A stretch of 64,000 nucleotides of DNA from Erysipelatoclostridium sp. AM42-17 (GTDB lineage Bacteria > Bacillota_I > Bacilli_A > Erysipelotrichales > Coprobacillaceae), in assembly GCF_003480255.1 (NCBI RefSeq), contig NZ_QUIN01000001.1:62001-126000 (forward strand), written 5' to 3'. The notes beneath the pieces were generated by a model that did no database searches, had not been told where the DNA came from, and saw nothing but the letters and a program-made list of their open reading frames with translations. This document shows, piece by piece, positions 1 through 8,842 of the stretch. Position numbers and translations under genes: made by a program. Position 1 is the stretch's first letter. Every line of letters starts with the position of its first letter.

Positions 1-225
1 ACTGAAAAATATATGACACCGCACAGTTACTATGGTATAGCGATTGAAGGGCAACCGGAGGAGCAGATTTATTATCATCGTTCCATACAAGATATTTTTA
101 ACCTTTGTTTTAGAGCTGGATTTGTCATTGATGGATTTTATGAAGAATGTTTCAAAAACAACAAAGAAATTCCTATGGTAATGATAGTAAGGCTTAAAAA
201 GGTAAAACGTGATAGCTTAAAATAA
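1..225 (+). CDS. Class I SAM-dependent methyltransferase, C-terminal end (cut by window edge)
   Basis: The reading frame is open from base 1 and ends at TAA 223-225, so only the last 74 residues are present. The tail resembles the end of class I SAM methyltransferases of the UbiE/small-molecule type: a histidine-rich YYHRSIQDIFNLCFRAGF stretch, then a short acidic loop and a closing IPMVMIVRLKKV beta strand. The SAM-binding motifs lie outside the window, so the substrate cannot be told. It heads a segment (to about 1.7 kb) whose genes look acquired. Confidence 0.6.
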   Translation, partial: TEKYMTPHSYYGIAIEGQPEEQIYYHRSIQDIFNLCFRAGFVIDGFYEECFKNNKEIPMVMIVRLKKVKRDSLK

Positions 226-233
226 ATTCAAGT

Positions 234-542
234 TTGTTGGGTAAAAAGCAACTACCAACCAGCCACAGCCCTTTTGGGAGGAAAGGGGGATTTTCCATGA
301 CCTGTACAGAAGAATATCGGGAACCATATCGAGTACACTTTCCATGCCTTTTGCAAAGTCGTTATCCGAAATGCAACGATCAACGCAGCGAGGACACGGA
401 GCAGGAAGCACAAAAGAAATATCCCTTGAATACCTTACAGAAAAAAGTTTTACAGTATTACAAAAATAAAAGCCTATACCATTTGGGGAAGAAAAGACAT
501 ATAATAGCCAAGACGACAACAATCAGAAGTTATGGAGGGTAA
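234..542 (+). other. Element-like leftover sequence, doubtful ORF
   Basis: This stretch is visibly richer in G and C than its surroundings, with runs such as AGCGAGGACACGGAGCAGGA around 390-409. It is open on both strands (plus 234-542, minus 217-522), which is typical of a fragment rather than of a translated gene. The plus-strand translation has an EEYREPYRVHF segment and a DQRSEDTEQEAQKKYP segment that remind me of small proteins near clostridial conjugative transposons, but I cannot assign a family. I treat it as a mobile-element remnant upstream of the small gene at 545. Confidence 0.3.
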
Positions 543-544
543 TA

Positions 545-745
545 ATGGAATATACTAAGGAAGATTTAATTGAAGCAAAAAGGCAAATTGATTCAACATT
601 GCATAAATTACGGGAAACAATAATAACCTTTGAAGCAAAAGAAAATCCAGAGAGATATAAGTCACAAATCACTTTGGCGAAAAGACGAATAAAGGCTTTT
701 GAAATAGCAAATTACTTTATAGGAAACGAAATTGAAAACAGTTAG
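545..745 (+). CDS. Small charged helical protein, conjugative-element type
   Basis: A 66-residue protein that is almost entirely charged and helical (MEYTKEDLIEAKRQIDS at the start, ITLAKRRIKAFEIANYFI near the end). TATGGAGGGTAATA is a good SD ahead of the ATG. Proteins of this size and sequence style occur as accessory genes in clostridial conjugative or mobilisable elements, which fits the base composition here. No catalytic motif, membrane segment or DNA-binding motif is visible. Function unknown; the assignment to an element is an inference from style and context. Confidence 0.5.
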   Translation: MEYTKEDLIEAKRQIDSTLHKLRETIITFEAKENPERYKSQITLAKRRIKAFEIANYFIGNEIENS

Positions 746-879
746 TAAATTCAAAACTCTGGTTTCGCGGCAAGTGAAATCGTTAGGCAGTATAAATTAA
801 ATTTGCAAAGTCAGTAGTGATAGTTAATAGCAAGATGAAAACCAATGGTATTTCTAATCAAAAAGGAGGATAACAATAT

Positions 880-1239
880 ATGCTAAGTCCGAAAGAAGTA
901 GTAAATAAATGGGTAGACGCTTTTAATGCCAGTGATGTGGACATGATTAGTAGTCTGTATGATAATAATGCAACAAACCATCAAGTTGCAAATGAACCTG
1001 TTGTAGGAGTTGTGGCTATTAGAGAAATGTTTGCAAATGAGTTTGCAACTGCAAAAATGGTTTGTATTGTGGAAAATATTTTTGAAGATGGGCAATGGGC
1101 TATCTTAGAGTGGAAAGACCCGTTAGGATTACGTGGGTGCGGATTTTTCCATGTTGTAAATGAAAAGATATTATTCCAGCGTGGATATTGGGATAAACTT
1201 TCTTTTTTAAAGCAACATAATCTCCCTGTAAAAGAATAA
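880..1239 (+). CDS. NTF2-fold / SnoaL-like protein
   Basis: A 119-residue protein with the NTF2-like cone-fold signature: an N-terminal helix VVNKWVDAFNASDVDMISSLY, then DNNATNHQVANEPVVG, then alternating strands that end with a WKDPLGLRGCGFF segment. SnoaL-like proteins of this size bind or isomerise small ligands, but the ligand cannot be read from the sequence. AAAAGGAGGATAACAATAT is a strong SD. It is separated from the following acetyltransferase remnant by about 100 bases and probably belongs to the same acquired cargo. Confidence 0.7.
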   Translation: MLSPKEVVNKWVDAFNASDVDMISSLYDNNATNHQVANEPVVGVVAIREMFANEFATAKMVCIVENIFEDGQWAILEWKDPLGLRGCGFFHVVNEKILFQRGYWDKLSFLKQHNLPVKE

Positions 1240-1342
1240 TGAGAAGAAAGTTAAAGTATAAGAAAGGGTACAAAAATTGATAAGTTGTTTAACAAGGGAC
1301 GGTTGCAGGAATAATATTGCAGTTGTAAAGGAGTAGCTGGCT

Positions 1343-1771
1343 ATGAAATATAGCAAAATAATAATATTAAAGAATGGTATGGAATGTTGTTTGAGAAATG
1401 CAACTGAAAGTGATGGACAGCTTGTATTAGATAACTTCACTTTAACTCATACCCAAACCGACTATTTACTTACATATCCCGATGAAAACACTTTTGATGC
1501 AGCACAAGAAAGCCGGATTCTGAAAGAGAAGGAAAATAGTGAAAATGAAATCGAGATTATTGCTATAATTGATGGCGCAGTTATAGGGACTGCTGGAATC
1601 GAGGCAGTAGGGGCGAAATACAAGGTACGGCATCGTGCTGAATTTGGTATTAGTGTTCTGAAAAAGTTTTGGGAACTTGGAATTGGACAAGCATTGATGG
1701 CTTCATGTATTGAATTACTATATATTAAATATAAGATGTATCTTAGTGGTGAACATTTTCCCATAAAATGA
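1343..1771 (+). pseudogene. GNAT N-acetyltransferase, 3' truncated
   Basis: The first 125 or so codons match a GNAT acetyltransferase: N-terminal CLRNATESDGQLVLD, the central strand EIIAIIDGAVIGTAGIEAVG, and the acetyl-CoA loop region FWELGIGQALMASCIEL. After that, at about 1717, the sequence changes to an AT-rich tail (LYIKYKMYLSGEHFPIK) unlike the expected remaining strands, where the family normally has a VVAENxRAIxLYxKxGF segment. The last third of the domain is missing, so the protein is probably inactive. The break marks the likely right border of the acquired segment. Confidence 0.65.
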
Positions 1772-1804
1772 AAATTTGTACTAAAATTGAACATATTTTT
1801 TAAA

Positions 1805-1834
1805 GGATGTCAAAATATTGATGTCCTTTTTTTT
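1805..1834 (+). terminator. Rho-independent terminator
   Basis: GGATGTCA (1805-1812) pairs with TGATGTCC (1819-1826) through two G-U pairs and is followed by eight T. It lies just after the truncated acetyltransferase, at the resident side of the apparent junction. Confidence 0.65.
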
Positions 1835-1875
1835 GAATGATATGATAATTTTGCTAGCAAGAAAGGAAGAGAAAA

Positions 1876-2691
1876 TTGTACAAATTATTAATACTTGATA
1901 TAGATGGAACACTTAGGGATGAAGTGCAAGGAATTCCAAAATCTGCAAAAAAGGCGATTCATTTATGTCAAAGAAATTATTGCAATGTTGTCATTTGCAC
2001 AGGAAGAAGTATGGGTACAATACAAGATGATGTTCTGTCATTGGGGGTAGATGGATATATCGCAGGTGGTGGTAATTACATTATCTATCACGATAAAATA
2101 CTCTATAATCAATCATTTGAACAAGACTTGATCAAAAAAGTTGTTCATTTATTAAAAAATAGAAATGTGGCTTTTTCAATTGAAAGTCAGAAGAAAGTTT
2201 TTATGAATCAAAAAGCTAAAGAAATTTTTGAATCAATGAATCAATTTAAAATAAAGCATTCAAGTACAAATAAACAGTTCATTACAGAAAAAATAATTTA
2301 TAAAAATAATATTGATGAGTATGAACATTAAGATATACATAAGATTTGCTTATGCTCTAATCAAGAAATATTTAGTGGAGTTAAAACCATATTACAAGAC
2401 AATATGCAATTAGCACAAAGTGATGCAGATCATCAATATTATGAAATTATTCAAAAAGATTGTGACAAAGGAAAAGCAATTCAACGATTACAAGAAAGAT
2501 TAAGCATAAAGCAAGAAGAAACAATTTGTTTTGGTGATGGACAAAATGATATAGTCATGTCACAAGTAGCTGATATTGTAGTAGCTATGAAAAGAAGTCA
2601 TCAAATGTTAAAGAATGTCGCAACTTCGGTATGTGAAGATGTTTTTGAACATGGTATTTATAAAGAATTAAAAAGAAGAAGTATTATATAA
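1876..2691 (+). pseudogene. Cof-type HAD phosphatase with an in-frame stop
   Basis: The N-terminal half (TTG start at 1876 after GAAAGGAAGAG) carries HAD motif I, LLILDIDGTL, and motif II in VVICTGRS. A TAA at 2329-2331 interrupts it, and the very same frame continues with DIHKICLCSNQEIFSGV to the C-terminal half holding motif III/IV, CFGDGQNDIVM. So one nonsense change, not a frameshift, splits a gene of about 270 codons. Cof-like HADs dephosphorylate sugar phosphates or similar metabolites. Internal re-initiation at ATG 2404 is possible but would give a part lacking the nucleophile aspartate. The neighbouring sucrose-hydrolase fragment suggests a decayed sugar-use locus. Confidence 0.8.
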
Positions 2692-2703
2692 AGGAGTAAG
2701 ATA

Positions 2704-3228
2704 TTGAAAAGAAATGGTGTCTATAGTGGATCTGCATTTGTAGAAAATAATACAATCTATTATTTTTATACAGGTAATGTTAAATTAACAGATAGGAATG
2801 GCTATGATTATATTCATGAAGGAAGAGAACAAAATACGATTTGTTGTAAGAGTGAAGATGGTTTTTCTATAGATAAGAAAGAGTTAATCATGTCAAATAA
2901 ACATTATCCATCAAATATTTCAAAACATGTTAGAGATCCAAAAATTATTAAAAAAGATGAAAATTATTATCTGATTCTAGGTGCAAGAACAAATGATAAT
3001 CAAGGATGTGTATTGCTTTATAAAAGTCAAGATTTGAAGAATTTTGAATATTTTAACACTATAACAACGCCAAAAAGATTTGGATATATGTGGGAATGTC
3101 CTGATTTATTTGAGTTAGATGATTATTTATTTTTAGTTGTCTGTCCTCAAGGAGTAAAACAATCTCATTTTAATTATGAAAATATTTATCCATTATGGAC
3201 AAGAAGTTATGACTACAAGAGTATATGA
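2704..3228 (+). pseudogene. GH32 sucrose-6-phosphate hydrolase fragment
   Basis: The 174 codons match the middle of a family GH32 beta-fructosidase. Motif RDPKI (the conserved RDP arginine-aspartate) and the MWECPDLFEL segment, which holds the EC acid/base glutamate, are both clear. The N-terminal part with the nucleophile WMNDPNG motif is absent and the C-terminal beta-sandwich is cut off after TRSYDYKSI, so the enzyme cannot work. The frame opens with TTG 2704 after AAAGGAG. With the broken HAD gene in front it is probably what remains of a sucrose-utilisation operon. Confidence 0.75.
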
Positions 3229-3876
3229 TGCGATAAGAGAAAAGCAATTAAAATTTTTATCAAAGAATCATGGAAAAATAATTTTTTATACTTTAAATAG
3301 CTATAAGATAATTTAATGCTAAATACAATCTTTTGGTAATGGACAAGGAGTTTTTAATTTATATAACTTGATTATGACTACATGATAAGGAGTATTGTGG
3401 ACAAATATTGATAGTATATTTTTATCATAATATATGAAAAATTACACTGAATCATTTTTATCAAATAACATACCAAAAAAATACCAAAATATTTCAAGTA
3501 AATGATAAATAACAAAAGATAGAATAAAATAGAAATAGTCTAAAATGCTTGAGTTTACAAGTATTTGTCATTATAAAACATGTACTTAATAATTAAAATA
3601 ATCTAGATAAATAAATTCGATAGTAATGAAAGGGATGATTAATATCGTTAAAGAGCAAAAAAGTTAGATTAGTGTAATTGATTATAATTATATGATATAG
3701 AATATTATATGATACTAAGCATCTTGAAAAAATGCTTCTAATTTGATACTATTAGTTCATCAAAAGAATAGAGCAAACTAAAAAACATGGAAAAAATAGC
3801 TGATTTTTATAAAATCACTAACCTAAATAGGTTAGTAAAAATGTATTCTTAAGTGAGTTTGAATAGAAATAACTAA
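3229..3876. other. Gene-free AT-rich stretch
   Basis: I find no credible gene here on either strand. It is very AT-rich with frequent stops and probably holds debris of the sugar locus. Two small perfect hairpins stand side by side: TGATTTT/AAAATCA at 3800-3816 and ACTAACC/GGTTAGT at 3817-3836. Neither has a T-run on the plus strand, so their role is unclear. Confidence 0.5.
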
Positions 3877-3918
3877 AAAAAGACACAAACCAAATAAAAA
3901 GGTAATGTGTCTTTTTCT
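3877..3918. terminator. Bidirectional terminator
   Basis: AAAAAGACACA (3877-3887) and TGTGTCTTTTT (3906-3916) form a perfect 11-bp stem with A-tract and T-tract flanks. It would end transcription of the minus-strand ATPase gene and of anything arriving from the left. Confidence 0.75.
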
Positions 3919-3971
3919 ATTGGAATACTAAAAAGTATCGTTTATTTTTATATATTTGCATTTGTTAAACA

Positions 3972-4690
3972 TTAAACATCAGATAACAACCATCGAAGCA
4001 TATCATCTTTATTGTTGATGAACATCTTCATGACTTGATAGGCTTCAGTTTCTTCATATGAACAAGAATGAATTATTGTATCATCAAAGCAATAAATTCT
4101 TGCTCCAGGTATTCCTAATAAGATGGGTGAGTGGGTTACAATAATAAATTGTGACCCATTTTTTGCATATTCATAAATTTCAGCGAGTAAAGAAAGCTGT
4201 CTTTGAGGTGAAAGTGCAGCCTCGGGTTCATCAAATAAATATAGACTATCTGAATGTAAATAATTTCGAGCTAATTTAAAAAAACTCTCACCATGAGATC
4301 TTTCATGATATTTTTGAGAGGGATGATTAGGATCTGCATAATCCATTTCTTTTGTTGCCACATTATAAAAGCTTTCTGCTCTTAAAAAATATCCTAATTT
4401 TTCTTTTCTATAACTTTTTATTATTTTAATTGCTTCATATAGATTTGAATGACTATCATATGTAGAAAAATAATAATTTTTTGTGCCTCCTTCGGGATTA
4501 AATCCATGAGCAATAGCAATGGCTTCTAGTAATGTTGATTTTCCACTCCCGTTTTCACCAACAAAGAAGGTAATAGGTGTATTTAAATCAATTTTATCAA
4601 TGTCTTTAAATGCTTTTATTCTTTTTAAATAACTATTATTACTTATTTTATCCCAATCAAATCTTATTTCTTTAATAAACTATCATTCAT
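3972..4690 (-). pseudogene. AAA (RecF/ABC-like) ATPase with a frameshifted start
   Basis: The minus-strand frame is open from about 4679 down to TAA 3972-3974 and encodes a compact ATPase: Walker A GENGSGKST, signature-like HGESFF, Walker B LYLFDEPEAALSP and switch TIVTHSPILL-like VTHSPILL. This is the single-gene AAA family related to ABC and OLD ATPases (PF13304 type). A good SD (AAAGGAGATG) and ATG (4690-4688) exist, but that frame reads MNDSLLKK then TAA. The ATPase frame resumes one base away, as FIKEIRFDW. Restoring one T in the AGTTTA run would join them. A start at GTG 4361 would drop Walker A and is not credible. Either a real inactivating indel or a sequencing error. Confidence 0.75.
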
Positions 4691-4747
4691 AAAAACATCT
4701 CCTTTGCTATAATTATTTAATTCTATTATTACTGATATAGTTTTGTA

Positions 4748-4771
4748 ATACCTACTTATATAAGTAGGTAT
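4748..4771. promoter_or_regulatory. 24-bp perfect palindrome between divergent genes
   Basis: ATACCTACTTAT followed directly by its exact reverse complement. It sits between the minus-strand ATPase and the plus-strand helicase gene and has no T-run on either side, so an operator is likelier than a terminator. A near copy (20 of 24 bases) lies at 26589-26612 in another divergent promoter region. Confidence 0.55.
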
Positions 4772-4936
4772 AGTATGTTTCTTAGCGATGTGTTTACAGC
4801 ATTAATATATTATATTTAAATACAGGATAATATTCATAACTTGTTTGAAATATACGAAACGAAATAAAATAATGTATGTTATAATAATACATATTTATAA
4901 AATAACTAAAGAATTAGTCATAGGAAGGCGATGTGT

Positions 4937-6805
4937 ATGATAGTTTATGACGGAAATAAAACGGATTTTTTGCATAGTGTAGAAAGAGATACCATAGCAG
5001 TTGAGATTGAAAACAATATTTATAATAAGATGAAAAGACGAACTGCCGCTAATGAATTCCGTTCATGGGAAAACTCTCTTGAATATATGTATAAAGTTTT
5101 AAATGATCGAGAAATACCTGATGACTCGGGTATTGCGATTGAATATAATATTCCTCAAACATCTAAGCGTGTAGATTTTATTATTTCTGGTTTTGATCAT
5201 CATGATGATCCTAATATAGTGATTATTGAACTTAAACAGTGGGATAAAATTAATGCTATAGAGGGACAAGATGGTTTGGTAGAAACTTATACTGGAAATA
5301 CTATGAGAAAGGTTGTTCATCCTTCTTATCAAGCTTGGTCTTATTCTATGATGATAAAAGATTACAATTCATCTGTACAAACCAATAATGTCCAGTTATG
5401 GTCATGTGCATATTTACATAATTATAGAAGAAAACCAGATGATGATTTAGATAAGCCACAATATGAAGAGTATCTTAAAGATTCACCTGCCTTTACTAGA
5501 GGAGAAGTTCCTCAACTAAGAGAATTTATTAAAAGATGTATTAGAAAAGGCGATAATAAAGAGCTCATTTATCAAATTGATCAAGGAAGAATAAGACCAT
5601 CTAAAAGTTTGCAAAATGCAATAACAAGTATGCTTAAGGGTAATAAAGAATTCATTATGCTAGATGAACAAAAAGTAGTATATGAAGAAATATTACTAAC
5701 TTCAAGAAAATGTATGGAAGACAACAAGAAAAGAACTATTATTGTGACGGGTGGACCAGGTACAGGAAAGACAGTTGTTGCTGTTAATGCTTTGGTAGAA
5801 TTGACCAATGATGGACAATTTGCTCAATATATATCAAAGAACAGTGCACCAAGAAATGTTTATTTAAAAAAACTAAAAGGAAAAATAAAGAAGAGTACAG
5901 TTGATAATATGTTTAAAGGATCTGGTATTTATACGGAAACTGAAAAAAATGTAGTGGATACTATTTTGGTTGATGAAGCGCATAGACTGAACGAAAAATC
6001 TGGAATGTATAAAAATAAAGGTGAAAATCAAATTAAAGAAATTATTCATTCTTCTTTATGTAATGTATTTTTTATTGATGAACATCAAAAAGTTACATTA
6101 AGTGATATTGGTAGTGTTGAAGAAATAAAGAAATGGGCTAAAGTTGAAAATTCCCAAATAATAGAAACAAAACTATATTCACAATTTAGATGTAATGGAT
6201 CAGATGGCTATTTAGCATGGATTGATCATGTTTTGGAAATTGAAGATACAGCCAACTATGATTTAAAAGATATTGATTATGATTTTCAAATTTGTGACTC
6301 ACCAACAGAAATGCAGAATCTTATTGTGGAAAAAAATAAAAATGCTAATAGGGCTAGAATATTAGCAGGTTACTGTTGGAATTGGATATCTAATGGTAGA
6401 AATGATTCCAAGGTGCATGATATTAAAATTGGTGATTTTGAAATTAGTTGGAATTTAGGTAATAGTACAACCTTTGCTATTGATGACAATTCTATCAATG
6501 AAGCTGGGTGTATACATACATCGCAAGGGCTTGAATTTGATTATGTGGGAGTTATTATTGGGGATGATTTAAGATACGAAGATGGGCATATTGTTACTGA
6601 TTTTACAAAGCGTGCAAAAACTGATCAATCATTAAAAGGTATAAAAAAATTGTATAAAGCAAATCCAGTACTAGCAAATCAAAAAGCAGATGAAATCATA
6701 AAGAATACATATCGCACATTGATGACACGAGGAATGAAGGGATGTTACGTGTATTGTGTAGATGACGGATTACGTAACTATTTAAAAGAAAGAATAAAAA
6801 TATAA
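4937..6805 (+). CDS. PD-(D/E)xK nuclease-like plus DUF2075 (Schlafen-type) helicase
   Basis: About 622 residues. The N-terminal 200 residues carry a restriction-nuclease-like core: RVDFIISG (Asp about 80), then VIIELKQW with the E-x-K pair at about 98-100. The C-terminal part is a DUF2075 superfamily-1-like helicase: Walker A GGPGTGKT at about 272-279, Walker B ILVDEAH at about 343-349, and the late motif CIHTSQGLEFDYVGV. DUF2075 proteins are predicted DNA/RNA helicases or ATPases often found in defence islands. I prefer ATG 4937 to ATG 4931 because TAGGAAGG then lies 8 bases upstream. The MazG-like gene follows after 41 bases, probably in the same transcript. A nucleic-acid-targeting defence role is an inference. 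Confidence 0.8.
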   Translation: MIVYDGNKTDFLHSVERDTIAVEIENNIYNKMKRRTAANEFRSWENSLEYMYKVLNDREIPDDSGIAIEYNIPQTSKRVDFIISGFDHHDDPNIVIIELKQWDKINAIEGQDGLVETYTGNTMRKVVHPSYQAWSYSMMIKDYNSSVQTNNVQLWSCAYLHNYRRKPDDDLDKPQYEEYLKDSPAFTRGEVPQLREFIKRCIRKGDNKELIYQIDQGRIRPSKSLQNAITSMLKGNKEFIMLDEQKVVYEEILLTSRKCMEDNKKRTIIVTGGPGTGKTVVAVNALVELTNDGQFAQYISKNSAPRNVYLKKLKGKIKKSTVDNMFKGSGIYTETEKNVVDTILVDEAHRLNEKSGMYKNKGENQIKEIIHSSLCNVFFIDEHQKVTLSDIGSVEEIKKWAKVENSQIIETKLYSQFRCNGSDGYLAWIDHVLEIEDTANYDLKDIDYDFQICDSPTEMQNLIVEKNKNANRARILAGYCWNWISNGRNDSKVHDIKIGDFEISWNLGNSTTFAIDDNSINEAGCIHTSQGLEFDYVGVIIGDDLRYEDGHIVTDFTKRAKTDQSLKGIKKLYKANPVLANQKADEIIKNTYRTLMTRGMKGCYVYCVDDGLRNYLKERIKI

Positions 6806-6846
6806 AAAAAGAGAAATATAATGATTTAAAGAAGAAGGTAGAAATA

Positions 6847-7167
6847 ATGAAACAAGAAACAATAGACAGAATCAGAAAATTCACAATAGATCGTGATTGG
6901 GGGCAATTTCATTCTGAAGGAAATCTTGCCAAATCAATTTCAATTGAAGCAAATGAGTTATTAGAATGTTTTCAGTGGAGTGACACAGAATATGATTTAG
7001 AACATGTAAAAGAAGAACTTGCAGACGTTATCATTTATTGCCAAGATTTACTTGATAAACTTGAATTAGATGTAGATGAAATTGTAAATAATAAAATGAG
7101 TAAAAATGAAGCAAAATATCCAGTTGACAAAGCTAAAGGCAGTGCTAAAAAATATGACGAATTATAA
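6847..7167 (+). CDS. MazG-like nucleotide pyrophosphohydrolase
   Basis: A 106-residue all-alpha NTP pyrophosphohydrolase of the MazG/dUTPase-like family. The metal-binding acidic motifs are in place: IEANELLECFQW in the first helix pair and EELADVIIYCQDLL in the second. Such enzymes split (d)NTPs to NMP and pyrophosphate, clearing damaged or signal nucleotides. AGAAGGTAGAAATA precedes the ATG. It lies 41 bases after the DUF2075 helicase and before a terminator, so the two form a two-gene unit. Pairing of a nucleotide-splitting enzyme with a nuclease-helicase suggests a shared stress or phage-response role, which is not shown by the sequence. Confidence 0.85.
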   Translation: MKQETIDRIRKFTIDRDWGQFHSEGNLAKSISIEANELLECFQWSDTEYDLEHVKEELADVIIYCQDLLDKLELDVDEIVNNKMSKNEAKYPVDKAKGSAKKYDEL

Positions 7168-7200
7168 AAATTAAATTATTTCACAGTATTAAAATGATGA

Positions 7201-7235
7201 AACACCTTCTTATATAAGAGGGTGTTATTTATTTG
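7201..7235 (+). terminator. Rho-independent terminator
   Basis: AACACC...GGTGTT (7201-7226) with a CTTATATAAG core, followed by a T-rich tail. It ends the helicase-MazG unit. Confidence 0.65.
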
Positions 7236-7301
7236 ATTTATATATAATGTATTTATATAAAATATTTTAGGCTATTTATTAGATTGATAAATAGGAGGTA
7301 A

Positions 7302-8093
7302 ATGATGAACATATATGTGAAATGTAAAAAGAACTCTAATTCTGGATTACTTGTTGGACATAGTGAGAATTTTACTAAAGCTATATATGGATTTAGCGAG
7401 CTGGGTGCCAAAATTATACCTTATCAATCGTTAGATGATATTTATGATATTGTTACAAAAGAAGATATTGTTATTGATTATATACAACAATGTGATGCGA
7501 TATTTGCTAAATTTGGTTATCATAATGTTCATGTGGATGATTATCCAGAATGCTTGAAAAAGTATCTAGGAAGAAATATTTGTTATGACACAATTAATTC
7601 AATTTCATCAAAGAAAGAAAAATGGTCTGCAGGATGGTTTGTAAAGCCGGTTAAAACAAAGGTGTTTACTGGTAAAGTTATTCAATCTATACATGACTTA
7701 ATAGGTTGTGGTCATTGTCAAGAAGATTATGAAGTTATTTGTAGCGATGCTTTAGATATTAAAAGAGAATGGCGTTGCTTTATTTATTATGATGAAATTA
7801 TTGATATAAGACCATATAAAGGAGATTATCATTACACATATGATTCTAGTGTAATTGATCATATAATGGATGATTTTAAAAAGTGGGATAAAAGACCTAT
7901 GGCATGTTCTATTGATATTGGTGTGACCTCTGATAATAAAACTATTCTTATTGAATGTAATGATGCTTATGCATTAGGTTCCTATGGACTTGTTGATTTT
8001 CGATATGCTAAATTTATTTCTGCTAGATGGGCACAAATTATGGAAAGAGAAGATGAATTTGATTTTAGGAAATACGGTTCAGATAAATGCTAA
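7302..8093 (+). CDS. ATP-grasp protein, DUF4343/R2K type
   Basis: A 263-residue protein that resembles the divergent ATP-grasp group with CDC123-like features (R2K clade, DUF4343). Visible hallmarks are WFVKPVKTKVFTG (ATP-contacting lysines), the KREWRCFI strand, YDEIIDIRPYKGDYH and the metal-binding end IDIGVTSDNKTILIECND. These enzymes are predicted to ligate amino or carboxyl groups to peptides or proteins; the substrate here is unknown. TAGGAGG sits ahead of two adjacent ATG codons at 7302 and 7305; the second has the better spacing. It lies next to the nuclease-helicase-MazG unit but behind a terminator, so it is a separate transcript. Confidence 0.7.
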   Translation: MMNIYVKCKKNSNSGLLVGHSENFTKAIYGFSELGAKIIPYQSLDDIYDIVTKEDIVIDYIQQCDAIFAKFGYHNVHVDDYPECLKKYLGRNICYDTINSISSKKEKWSAGWFVKPVKTKVFTGKVIQSIHDLIGCGHCQEDYEVICSDALDIKREWRCFIYYDEIIDIRPYKGDYHYTYDSSVIDHIMDDFKKWDKRPMACSIDIGVTSDNKTILIECNDAYALGSYGLVDFRYAKFISARWAQIMEREDEFDFRKYGSDKC

Positions 8094-8109
8094 ATTATTA
8101 TACTTAAGT

Positions 8110-8166
8110 ATACCGATAATGCGAAGATTAGATTTTTAGCCTAATTTCGTATATCGGTATTTTTTG
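8110..8166 (+). terminator. Long hairpin terminator
   Basis: ATACCGATA (8110-8118) pairs with TATCGGTAT (8152-8160), and an inner CGAAGATTAG / CTAATTTCG stem extends it. Six T follow. Confidence 0.75.
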
Positions 8167-8259
8167 TTTGATAAGTAAAACTTATCAAATACCCTTTTTA
8201 ATTAAAATTGATAGTAAAGTATATCAAAGTATAATTAATTATATAGAAGGAGTGGGATA

Positions 8260-8817
8260 ATGAGTGATATTTTTGAAAAGTTAAAAAATGGTGAACCAGT
8301 ACACATGATCAATGATAAAGATTATCATGCTATTGCTCATCAAGAAATGGACTACTGTAGAAAAATGTGTTTTACCATCAATACAACATATCCTAATAAG
8401 GAAGAGATATACCAACTTGAAAACAAGTTGTTTAAAAATCGTTTACCGCAAACAGCTTTCTTTACACCACCATTTCAAGTAGATTTTGCATGCCAAATGG
8501 ATATAGGCAATCATGTCTTTGCTAACCATGATCTAACATGTATGGCAGCTGGTGGCATTACCTTACAAGATGGTGTCATGTTAGGACCACATGTATCTTT
8601 ATTAACAGTCAATCATGATTTTAATGATCTTCAAATTTTAAAATGTAAAGGGATTGTTATTAAAAAGGGAGCATGGATAGGTGCTAATAGTACTATTTTA
8701 CCAGGAGTGACCATCGGCGAAGGTGCAATTGTTGGTAGTGGGTCAGTTGTTACAAAAGATGTAGATGCTCATGCGATTGTTGCAGGTAATCCTACTAAAT
8801 TAATACGTTATAAATAA
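8260..8817 (+). CDS. Sugar O-acetyltransferase (Maa/LacA family)
   Basis: A 185-residue left-handed beta-helix acetyltransferase. The N-terminal maltose-acetyltransferase cap is followed by hexapeptide repeats, the catalytic His segment [10 protein letters not shown], and the family finish [19 protein letters not shown], then [14 protein letters not shown]. It moves acetyl from acetyl-CoA to a hydroxyl of a sugar such as a galactoside or maltose. Length is normal. GAAGGAGTGGGATA is the SD. The cupin gene follows after 25 bases with its own SD, so the two are probably co-transcribed. Confidence 0.9.
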   Translation: MSDIFEKLKNGEPVHMINDKDYHAIAHQEMDYCRKMCFTINTTYPNKEEIYQLENKLFKNRLPQTAFFTPPFQVDFACQMDIGNHVFANHDLTCMAAGGITLQDGVMLGPHVSLLTVNHDFNDLQILKCKGIVIKKGAWIGANSTILPGVTIGEGAIVGSGSVVTKDVDAHAIVAGNPTKLIRYK

Positions 8818-8842
8818 ATATATAAAAAAGGAGATATTATAA

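Noticed and set aside
217..522. Minus-strand ORF overlapping the leftover at 234-542
   Set aside because: No SD, no recognisable domain, and cysteine/serine-rich translation typical of an antisense shadow.
1876..2691. Frameshift in the HAD gene
   Set aside because: Both halves are in the same frame; the break is a single in-frame TAA at 2329-2331.
3800..3836. Small RNA gene from two adjacent hairpins
   Set aside because: No promoter or terminator could be tied to them, and the stems are short and AT-rich.
3972..4361. Short ATPase gene starting at GTG 4361
   Set aside because: The frame stays open upstream and holds Walker A (GENGSGKST), so the short version would lack its nucleotide-binding loop.
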